Of a stretch of 64,000 nt of DNA, positions 11,197 through 21,800 are shown piece after piece; position 1 is the first letter of the stretch, and every line of letters begins with the position of its first letter. Made by a program: the position numbers and the translations under genes. The notes below the pieces were generated by a model. That model was not told where the DNA came from and ran no database searches. It worked only from the letters and a program-made list of their open reading frames with translations. This DNA is from Catonia carolina (taxonomy: Eukaryota; Arthropoda; Insecta; Hemiptera; Achilidae): positions 18,269,715-18,333,714 of the forward strand of contig JAQMRL010000012.1 of assembly GCA_035578175.1 (NCBI GenBank), given 5' to 3'.

Positions 11197-12516
11197 GGGT
11201 AAGCGCACACTGAATGCTGGTCGCAGGTACTGATTCACGGAGGCGAACGCGTATAGTGGGAGCATGTAACTACGTGCTTAACCTTCATTCAGTTTTTGGT
11301 ATTCAACATACGTTCCAGTAGCAGCAGTGATGAATTATTTCTAATGGAAAACGTTTCCACGAAATTATTATCATTTAAAGACTATACCGTTAGTGACATA
11401 AATAAGAATAAAAAATTCTTCGGCATAATCATCTTTTTCCGCAAATAAAAATAGATAGACATGTGTTTTAAGTGCATGAGAATGACTCTGGAAATGTTTA
11501 ATTTTATATTATCTAAAGTAGAACTCGTTTTCAAAAACAATGGTGCAACTTGCTCAAGCAACCAATATTACCGGAAGATAGATTTGTGATTACTTTGAAC
11601 ATTTTAAACGTATTTTGACTACCGATATTCAATAATATAAAGCATTGTTTGGCCAGTAATAATCTTTTAAAGTTAGTTTTATAAACCTATGTTAAAAATT
11701 AATTCTTCTTCTTCTTCTTTCAGGGTATAGGCGAAACGCCTGTTCTGATCTCAAAGGGTTTATTTGTTAAATGTTGTTATATGACCATCGCTTCCTTGGT
11801 CTTCCAACATCTCTTCGACCAACTGGCTTATATTGCCCTGAACAGATTTGTTGTAGTTGGAAAACCGATCTCTGAAGTTCATCCTATTTAAGGAAAACTT
11901 ATCCCCTATTTTAAATCCAGGGCTAATCTTAAATTTCTTTAAGTTTGTTCGTTCCATGTTTATTATTACCATTATTCCTGTCCGTATTTTTCCTTTGAGA
12001 CTTGCAAGTAATTTAGTTTTCCCCTAAAAACGCTACTAACGTCTCGTAGAGTAAGACCAGTGGTAGGGCTGCTACCTTAGAGCCTCTGGACCTGCCCCAG
12101 GTTTCATTCGGAGACCCACCTCCTAGGTTCCTCCGCTCCTCACGCCGTTGGGAAATTTCCTCTTCCGCCACTCAGACCGTTGACCATATAAACCAGTGAT
12201 ATCTAAGGCTATCACTGGTTCCCCCAACACCAATCTGTTCATCGACCCAGTTTCCCGCTGGGATTGGTTACCCAACCTTCCGCTGGGTTACTCGACTTAG
12301 CAGGGGCACCTCTAGCAGGTTAAGTACATTTAGCAACCTGCCAGCAAGCAGCAGGCAGGTTTATTCAAAATAAACCAGTGAGCTGATATGCACAGATGAC
12401 CAGCGCGCAGCTTTCCCACCAGTGTTTACTGTGAGACGTCTGATTAAAATATAATAGCCTATTCCTACTAGCAGGCTCTCACTTGTAAGCGACCAGCGTT
12501 CACTGTGCGCTTACTC
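11197..12516. mobile_element. PIF/Harbinger-like element with TTA duplication
   Basis: Left end GGGTAAGCGCACACTGAATG and right end, read on the minus strand, GAGTAAGCGCACAGTGAACG are inverted repeats of about 27 bp with few mismatches. Direct TTA triplets flank them at 11194-11196 and 12517-12519, as expected for Harbinger elements. No intact transposase is visible; a short frame starting MNYF near 11329 breaks quickly. The interior is interrupted by a retroelement-like insertion (11700-12380). Confidence 0.7.
11700..12390 (-). mobile_element. Retroelement-like insertion, GC-rich 5' part
   Basis: The minus strand runs from an unusually GC-rich block (12045-12390) into a 70-aa frame at 11972-11760 (MVIINMERTNLKKFKI...). 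It ends in a (GAA)n-type tail at about 11704-11722, like the 3' tail of a non-LTR element. No domain was recognised, so this is a structural guess only. Confidence 0.35.
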
Positions 12517-12599
12517 TTACAGTCGGACCACCACTAAGCTCTTTTGTATCTGAAATTTATTTACAATATTTCATAGAAATAATTATGTATCAAATAGAA

Positions 12600-13620
12600 C
12601 CCACATATAATATTATAATGTGGCAAAGATATGTATGTAGATGATATATTGGTAATAATGGAAAAAACATACAAAAATGAAGATGATATTAAAAAAAATT
12701 AAATTCGTTTGATGATAAATTACGCCATACTTTAGAGATTGAAAATAATAATAAATTAAATTTTATGGACATTCAGTAAGCCAAAAATAATAATAAAATA
12801 ATAACAAATATATTTCGTAAAGTATATTACCAGTAACAAATATCAATATGTCATCTAACTACCCATATTCACATAAAATGGAAGCTTATCATAGTATGGT
12901 ACATAGAGTGTTTAATTACATAAAAGATAAACTATTTGAAAATGAAAAGGATAATAAAATTCATAGCATATAAAAATGGGTGTAATGAAAAAGAAAAAAA
13001 TAATAAGTAAAATCAAGAACAAACACTGTTTTAAAAATAACTTAAGAACCACCCTTAATCAAAAAAAAAACTTAAACCATTCATATCATTAAAATATAAT
13101 AAAACAATTACAAATAATTTATGTAAGACATTGAATAAATTTTATAAAGTAGCATACAGATGTACAATAAGAAACTACTATCCACAAACATACTTAATAA
13201 TAAAATAAATGAAACACTAAATAACAAAAAATGTGTATATAAAATAAATTGTGGTAATGACAATTGAAACAAATTTTACATTGGTATGACTAGCCGTAAT
13301 TTTCAAGTGAGGTATAATGAACATGAAAAAGCACTGAAATGTAACTACATTGTATCAAACTATACCAATCATATAAAGGAGGAGGAACATAAATTTGGTA
13401 AAACAGATAAATATTTCAGTATAATAGAGCAGTGCAATAAAAAAATAAAAATCAGATTAAAAAATATGAGATATTCCATATTTATAAACATTTAAAAGAG
13501 CAAAAGGAGGATATTTTAAATGAACAAATCAAATTTAAGAATGATGCAGTGATATTGACTGCTGCTGCTATATATCAAATATGAGAAGGGGTTACAGGAA
13601 CTTAATTTAAATAAGTTTTA
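12600..13620 (+). pseudogene. Penelope-like retroelement (RT end plus GIY-YIG endonuclease)
   Basis: RYVDDILVIM at about 12628-12657 is the reverse-transcriptase active-site motif in the form usual for Penelope-like elements. Further down, NKFYIGMTSRNF, YNEHEKA and NYTNHIKEEEHKF (about 13270-13395) are the GIY-YIG endonuclease domain found at the C-terminus of these elements. The coding region between is riddled with stops and frameshifts. The RT N-terminal part was not found. A LINE copy follows directly and may sit inside this element's 3' region. Confidence 0.8.
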
Positions 13621-13745
13621 TACAAATGACTGAAGATGTAACATCTATCAATTTTTAAAATTTTTAGTTTCAAATGGTGTAATATACTCTGATGATGGTG
13701 GGATCAGAGAGGACTTTATCAAAAATATAAAAGTTTATGAAAGTC

Positions 13746-15260
13746 TTTGAGCTGGAACATGGAATGTTAGGAGTTTAAAACAAACTGGTAGGTTAGAGAA
13801 TTAAAAAAAGGAAATGGATAGGTTGAAGTTAGATATAGTAGGCATTAGTGAGGTACGTTGGGACGATGATCAAGACTTGTGGTCAGGGGATGATAGGGTT
13901 ATTAACACTAAATCCATTGGAGGGCAGGGCGGAGTGGGATAGTAATAAATAAAAAAACTGGACAAGAGTGACCTACTATAAGCAGTGTAGTGATAGGATT
14001 ATTATGGTTAGAATAGATACAAAACCAAAACCCATCACTATAATGCAGGTTTACATGCCTACGTCTTCGCATAAAGAGGAATACATAGAACAAGTATGTG
14101 AGGAATTAGATGATGTAATAAAATATGTCAAGGGTGATGAAAATTTGATAGTTATGGGAGACTGAAATGCAGTAGTTGGAGAAGGAAAAGAAGGAAGATA
14201 ATCGGAGAATATGGTCTAGGGAAGAGGAATGACAGAGGGAGTCAGCTGGTAGGTTTTTGCTCCAAATATAATTTAGTGATAGACAATACACTATTTACGA
14301 ACACAAAAAAGGAGGTTATATTCTTGGATGATGCCAGGTGACAAGAGAAGATACCAAATACATTACTTAATGGTGACAAAGATTCAGAAACGAGATTATG
14401 AACTGTAAAGCCTATCCAGGTGCAGACATAGGGAGTGATCATAACTTAGCAGTAATGGGTAGCAGGCTTAAACTTAAAAAACTGAAGAAGAGATAGGGAA
14501 ATGCTAGGTGGGATGTAGACAAACTAAGAGAATAAGACAACCAGATAGGTTTCCAGGAGAGTATTCAAAAAGGGATAGAAGAAAGAGGTAATGACACAAG
14601 AAGTGTAGAGGAGGAGTGGATAAACTTCAAGGGGTGGTAGTGAAAGCAGCGGAAGAATGGATAGGACATACTAAAGAAGAGGTAGGAAACCTTTGATTAC
14701 TAATGATATTCTGGAACTGATGGATGAGCGAATTATATACATAGAGTAGAAGAAGGGTTGCTCAAGCCTTTGAAATGAAAAACAGCTTACTGACTACAAA
14801 CATTGCCTTACAGATTAGGGAAAATTTCTTAAAACACTATGTTTGGCATGTAGCAATATACGGGAGTGAAACGTTGGTGATAGGGGCTGTAGAAAGTAAG
14901 AGTATAGAAGCTTTTGAAATGTGGTGTTATAGGAAAATGTTAAAGATGAGGTGTGTGTACAAAATAATAATTTAGAGGTTCTTAGGCGAGTGGATGAAAG
15001 AAGAAGTATGTGGAAACATCTTACCAGAAGAAGGGATAGGCTAGTGGGGCATATCTTAAGACATCCAGGTATTGGTCTATCAATAATGGAAGGTAATATT
15101 GAGGGAGCGAATTGTAGGGGGAGGCAAAGGTTAGAATATTCAAAGCAAATTACAAAAGATGTAGGGTGTTACAGATACGTAGATACGAAATAACTTGCAC
15201 ATGATAGAACAGCTTGGAGAACTGCATCAAACCAGTCGAAAGACTGATGACAAAACAAAG
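13746..15260 (+). pseudogene. LINE with endonuclease and C-terminus, RT core deleted
   Basis: Starts with the apurinic-endonuclease-type block GTWNVRSLKQTGRLEN and IVGISEVRW (13750-13862), then YMPTSS and PGADIGSDHNLAVM (14418-14460). It then jumps to the post-RT region VWHVAIYGSETLV, EAFEMWCYRKMLKM, RRDRLVGHILRHPG and the tail DRTAWR (14840-15215). The whole RT palm region, about 1.5-2 kb in intact relatives, is missing between about 14700 and 14840. This is an RTE/R1-like non-LTR element that is dead through deletion and many stops. Confidence 0.8.
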
Positions 15261-15261
15261 A

Positions 15262-15345
15262 TGGTGGATCCACCGAAACACGTTTAAGTGATTAATAATA
15301 AAAAATAAAGGCAGCTTAAAAAAGGTTAGTGAAATTTATTATATG
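15262..15345 (+). repeat. Possible Penelope-like terminal segment
   Basis: GATGGTGGATCCACCGAAAC at 15262-15281 resembles the palindromic ends of Penelope-like elements, and a related start lies at 13691 (GATGATGGTGGGATC). Bases 15319-15345 (AGGTTAGTGAAATTTATTAT) occur inverted at 10183-10207. Inverted pseudo-LTR pieces are common in Penelope-like elements, but the connection is inferred. Confidence 0.4.
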
Positions 15346-15708
15346 AAATATTATTTATTTCAAGCGGCAGGAAGCATCATAAGGATTTAACTTTTAGTAA
15401 TAAATTTTTTTTCTATATTCACTTCTTTTATTTATGGCCGATTGGAGGTTGAAAATATACTACCCTTGTGTGTAAGCTGTTTTTTGTGAATTACAATTTA
15501 AGATTTGTAGACGGAACAAAATTTTCAGAACAAGGAATAACTAAATCATATGACACAAGCTAATTATTCTGAGTTTATCACTGCTTAAATCTGTCCTAAG
15601 GATAATGATGTTAAAAATGGCTAAAAAATTAAAAAGTCAATTATAAAATTTATTTTATTTTTTATAAATTAAAAAAATACTTATAAAACTAACTAGAGAT
15701 TAAAAAAA
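15346..15708 (-). other. GTF2H2 3' flank with poly(A) signal
   Basis: No gene of its own. The minus strand has AATAAA at 15654-15649, about 55 bp after the GTF2H2 stop, giving a short 3' UTR. The rest is AT-rich with nothing recognised. Confidence 0.5.
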
Positions 15709-15834
15709 TTAATTAACATTATGCTGGAAGGTCATTTGATTAGTTGCGCAGCCAGGACATGTATGGAGCGTATCGTGAATAAAAAAATCACAATCTAGAC
15801 AAAAGAATTGTTTACATGGTTCACATTGGTACAC
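15709..15834 (-). CDS. GTF2H2: GTF2H2 coding exon 6 and stop
   Basis: Residues 362-402: [28 protein letters not shown] and a short tail ending in HNVN, then TAA at 15711-15709. It contains the remaining zinc ligands of the C-terminal RING-like domain. Acceptor GTTTCAG. Confidence 0.95.
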   Translation of the reverse strand: MYQCEPCKQFFCLDCDFFIHDTLHTCPGCATNQMTFQHNVN

Positions 15835-18800
15835 CTGAAACAATCAGAAGACCAAACAAATATTTTATTACTAATTCAGATTTTAATCGTTTTACATGTA
15901 ATACAGTAATCCCTTGCTATACTGCCGCATTTTCAGACACAAAGTATAAAACTAAATATAGGTAATATATTAAAAAAAATATGAGGTGCCAAATATAAAC
16001 AAGTTGTGACTTGTCAATTGACTTCCATAGCCAGAAGAGTGAGGCCATGTTTACCATGTCTGCCTCAAGGATTTTGAACAACATGTTAACATTAGGTTTT
16101 GTTTTAAATGCCAAAGAAGCTCATGAAATGCTAAAATTAGTATACGGTGATAATGAGATAATTCTAAAGACTGCTTACACGGTGGTATGAGCAATTTAAA
16201 AGTGGAAATAAGTTGATTGAAGACTAGAAATGGCCGAAACGTCATTCGACCTCAAAAATAGACGATAACATGCAAAAAGTGGTAAAACTAATTCATTCAA
16301 ACAGGTGATTGACTATTCAAAAGCTCATCAAAGAACTGAACAAACCAATTAACATACATATATAGATAGGCCCACACAACAACCGGGATGTGCAACGTCA
16401 TAGCTTTAGTATACTACCATGAACAAAAACATTTATCACAACTCGATATACCCTTCCGTACACCGCTCTTCACTCTCCCCCTCTCTCCCTACCCCCTCTA
16501 TTTCTATCTATTTCCAAGATTTGAAAAGAAGCAATACACACATATGCACGTGCGTGAATATGTTGCACTCGTGCTTTCCTTTTGTTATTTTTATACTTTT
16601 TTGTCGGAATGTGTTAGTAGCGGGTCAGAGACAATGTTTTTAGGAACGCACAAAACTGCAGTCATCATACCATACCTCTACTCCTTTCTTTCCTCTAGTT
16701 TGCAACGGTTATTCAGTCCGATTGTTAAACGGGCGTATCTTTACATAGTATTGCTGGTGGAGTAAACTGGTCGACCCGCATCAATCTTCTCACTATTAGG
16801 GGTTGGGCGGGGAAGGCTAGGCGTGTGGATTTGCCGCTAATGTCACCACAGTCATGGCAACCTGCTCGCACTGGAAGAGAAGCGGCAACCGCCCGTCAAC
16901 TCTTCACTTGGGCATTTATTATATACGTTACAGCATTTATTAAAGCCATTACAATGGCTATTTAAAATATTCAAAAATTCTCTAAGCAGATACACTGATT
17001 TTATGTACTTTTTACAAGACACTTCTTCATTATTGTTGTAAAACAAAAAATAATTATAACAGAAATTATACATATTTTATGATTTAAAAAAATCTTTACA
17101 CAATCCAGAAAATGGGTGAAGAGGCTCTTCATCTACTTTACCTGAATATCCACTACTGAAACAATGTTTAATTAGCAACAATATAAAACAAAAACATAAC
17201 CTATTTTTAATCATGAGTGAATGACACAACATGAAAATCAACCTCTGTTCAATTTGAAAAAATTAACTAATGCTAAACTTAAGTTTAATATAAAAAAACT
17301 TCTTGAAACAAAAGGTTGCATATTTTTTATTTCCTATAACTTAAAATATACTATTTTGTTGTAAAATGCATAATTACTAAGACCACAACGTTAAAACACA
17401 CTATTTTTTGTTACAGATTTTGTTGAGCAACATCACCAATTAATGCTAAATTATGCATTGTAAATAAATGTTTGAATAAAAGTTGTAGGTGTGTTAAATT
17501 AAAGGTTGCGGCCTTAATATGCATTCAACGACAAAAGCCTATACCACAATCAAAGTTATAGGAAATTAAGAAACCAACAACTTTTATTTTAAGGATTTTT
17601 TTTTTGTACAGAACTTAGTCAGCTTAATGTCAATTAGTGATTTTCCATATTTTTAAGTCTAACAAAGGTTGATTTTCATTTTGCATCATTTACTCATAAT
17701 AAAACATAAGGTATATTGTTCATTATATACATTGGCAAGAGAAGGTCTGCGAGTGTTTCATTCCAGATTTTTATTAATACTTACATATTTATTATCTGCT
17801 TCGATAAACTTCTTTTGGCACCCGTAACACGTACTGTCTTTAAATTCTTCTATATCAGTCTGTTTGAATGCCAATACTGGAAACAAATGATGGTACGACC
17901 TTGCCAAATGTGGTGCTGATACCAATGTCAGTCCACAAACTCTACACTCGACTGGTAATTCACAATATTTACTTCGACATTGCGGACAAAAATAACCGCC
18001 TATTTTCAATTTACTTTCTCCTTCAGTTTCTAAATGACTGGAAACAAAAAAAAACAAATAAAAAAATTATGTACTTATTAAATTCAACACAAACATTAAA
18101 ACAGCCCTGCATCACTTGAAGACACAATGAAAAAATTGGAAAAGTTGATAGCTTCAAGTACCTCAAGGAGATAATACAACCGAAGACCAGCAATTAGGAA
18201 AAGGGAAGATGGCTGGTGCACTCCAAGGAACTCACCACGGGTATAAGAAGAAAGCACTCTCAAGACATGCCAAGATTAGACATTATAATAAAGAGATAAA
18301 ACCTGTGTGTCTGTATGCGAGTGAGTGCCTTAGAAGGACCGGGAAGGCTGGTCTAAGAGAAGCAGAGAAATTTTAGATATAGATCCTTCGCAAGATAATG
18401 AGTTTGAAGATAGTAGACAGACAATAAAGGTTACAAAGTCGAGAAGAGCTGTCAAGGAAAATGAAAGATTAATGGAAACAATTAGAAAAAGAAGACTAAA
18501 ATTTTATGGATTATTGAACTATATAAAGTAAAATAATATATATATTTTTTTATTGTAGATTTACTGCAACTAGTTACTTAAAACTAATGAACAGTTTTTC
18601 TTTAGCAATATTATCCCGCCCCATGTATATAATTATGCAGTCACCCACTGGTGCTAGCACTTATTTTCTAATGTCACTTACACAGTGTTCTATAAACATA
18701 TTAATTTCTTAAATCTCAAAGTTAATTTAAACATTATTGTAATAACTTGGGTAAAAATATATATCAATATATAACTTAAAAGTAGCTTATTAATATTTAT

Positions 18801-21800
18801 AGCTAAACATTAGTTTTAGTAACTTGTATTATATACATGCCTTAAATTTAATTCACTCTTATATACTGTCTGTCTATAACTTGATGGCTTCCCGCAGAGA
18901 GGAGCAGAATTGGCCCGCTACTAGCCTTCTCAATAACACTTCACTGTGTACCAATTCCAGTGTACTAGTAAGTAGTAGTATATTTTTATAATGAAATGTT
19001 ATTGAGAAGGCTAGTAGCAGGACGATTCTGCTCCTCTCTGCAGAAGGCCATCAAGTTATAGACAGACAGTATATAGTTTAACAGTACTTTTATTTGTATT
19101 TTTTCTTAACACACTAAATCTACCGGCTTAGTTCTTTTCAGTCTCCTAACTATTACACTTTTATTAATATTTTTATTTGTTATTTAACACACTAAATCTA
19201 CAGGCTTAGTCCTTTTCAGTCGCCTAACTATTACACTACTATCCAACAGTTTAAGTGCTTCAACGTTGACATGATCGTGAAGTCAATCTTCGTGTTTCTT
19301 GGAACACTAACACACTCCTTCTGCTACTGTATTAACTTGTTTTAGAACCTTTGGATAGCATTTATGTAGCTTGCTTTTGTGAAGGCATAGATCTGCAGGC
19401 CGTAGGTCCATGCTGGTTTTAGCACTTTCTTATACAGAAGCAATTTATTGACGGTTGACAGTTCAGAGGTCCTACCAAACAGCCAATACATCTTTCTGTA
19501 CTTAATTTGTAATTCTTTCTTTTTCTTCTTAACGTGTTCCTTCCACCTCAGCTTTGCATTCAGGGTTATCCCAATATACTTTGTTGTGTTAGCAAAAGGT
19601 ACTGGATTGTCATTAATAGTTATCGGAGTGTGATTAACATTTTAGTTGGTAAATTGTACATGCACTGACTTATTTTCATTGAGTCTGATCTTCCATAAGT
19701 AAAATATAAACAAGAATCATGTAAATAATAACATATGGGTAAACAATAAATATACAACAGAAACAATGCAGATCCTCTAAGAACGTTAGTTAGGTTTTCC
19801 ATCAAAAAATTAATTAACTAATCAATTCTGATAACATTATATTGAATGATTTATTAATTAAAAAACATACCACATACACATCGACAGAAAGTTTTCCCGT
19901 TGATCCAACATTTGATGATGTGGAAAACCCATTTTGATAAGAGAAGCTTCTTGGCATGATGCAGTTGTTGTAGGTGGTGGTTCCACATGTTGATATAATA
20001 AATCACGATAATGTCTATCATCAAGAACTACATTGTAAAAACCGCCGGTCTCTCTGCACAATGTACTACACACCTTGACTTCAGCAGCTAAACCAATTAC
20101 CGATACTCTAACACCACATTGCTTTAATGCCTGAAAAGTAACAAAAAAGGAAAAAAATTAATATGATAAACAATTAATTTTCCCTTCTCTTCTACGAGAA
20201 CCTCTAAAGCAGTGGTCACCAACTGCCAGACCGTGGTCCGTACGGTCGATTCATTTTTTGTGAGCCACGAACTCTAGAGAAAAATTTATTTTCTATGCAG
20301 ATGAATTTTTAACGTTTAGGCTGAATGTATGCTGACAGCAACTCGTGATATCAACACAACATATACCCAAGTTTCTCTGAAGAGTGTTGATGCTCGCTGG
20401 ACAAGTTTACGATCGCGAACAGGCTAAAAGCATCTCATGATAGATCCGCGCTTTAAAAAACTACAAATTTTGTACACGGACATACAGAAGTTTGAAACTA
20501 TTGTTACATTTTATTGCTCAAACCTTTTTGAAATTGACAATTAGTATTAAAATTTAGCATGATTACAGCACCTAAATGTTGACAGTTGACAACGTAAGCC
20601 TAAGTGAAAAGTTGGCCAAACTGTGGCAGTCTCATCAAAATTTTAAAGGGCATTAATCAAATTTAGTTGATGACCACAACTCTTAGAGTTTGAAATTAAA
20701 ACTGGTGTTAGGCAGGGTAATTGACCGCCACCTGTTCTCTTTAACTGTGGGTTGGAGACAGTTATTCATGAACTAGCAGCTCATCCTTTAGATACTGTGT
20801 ACTTGACCCGGGTAATTTTCTTTGTTTTCAATAAATTTTAAATTAAGAGTTAAAATAAATAAAAAATAAAGATTTTCTGAAAATATACCTATTAGTTTGA
20901 AAGTTATAAAAATTTAAGGGTTGAATACCCATTTCAATCCCTTAGGGGTTCATTTTGGAAATTATTAAAGAATAATTTTTATGTGCACTATCGATAACAC
21001 CTCCACCGAGTTTGTCATCTACTTTGTCCAGACATTAATAAACAAAAAAATATTGGTTTAACGATTGAACACCATTTTTAACTCCTTACAGGTACATTTT
21101 TGTAGTAGTTACGAGGTATTTTTTTTAGGTGCACTCTAGGTAACATCTCCACCGAGTTTCAGCCATCTAGCTTGTCTGTAAAGAACTGCGTAAACAGAAA
21201 ATATGATTTAAGGGTTCAGCACTCTTTGTAACCCCTTACAGGAAAATTTTTCAAATCGTTAAGATGTAATTTTTGTAGTTGATCGATAAGTAACATCTCC
21301 ACCGAGTTTCCGCCATCTAGCTTGTCCAGAACTTAGTAAATGGAAAATATTAGTTTAAGGTTGACCAACCTTTTCAACCTTTCAGGGTAAATTTTTGAAA
21401 CTGTTAAGTGGTAATTATTTTAGTTGCACTATAAATAATATCACAGAAATTCAGCCATTGAACTCGTCTGGAACTTAGTAAACAATAAAAATATTGGTTT
21501 AAGGGTTGAACACCATTTTCATCACCTTAGGGGTACATTTTGAAAATGGTTAAGTGGTAATTTTTGTAGTTGAACGATACGTAACATCTCCACCGAGCTT
21601 TCACCATCTACCTTGTCCAGAACTTGGTAAATGGAAAATATTGGTTTAAGAGTTACACCCTTAAAGGTGGACGTTGAAATAGTTTAACTTTTTTATTTAC
21701 CCAAAAAGTTACATTCCCTCAAAATGTTTGCTTCCTAACTATTGTGCATATAGGAGAATTCAGTGAGAGTGAGTGAGTCAGTGAGGGCTTTCCCATTTAT

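Noticed and set aside
16388..16765. 125-aa open frame in GTF2H2 intron 5
   Set aside because: Low-complexity composition, no motif, overlapping frame open too, and it lies in an intron between mariner debris and HINE pieces.
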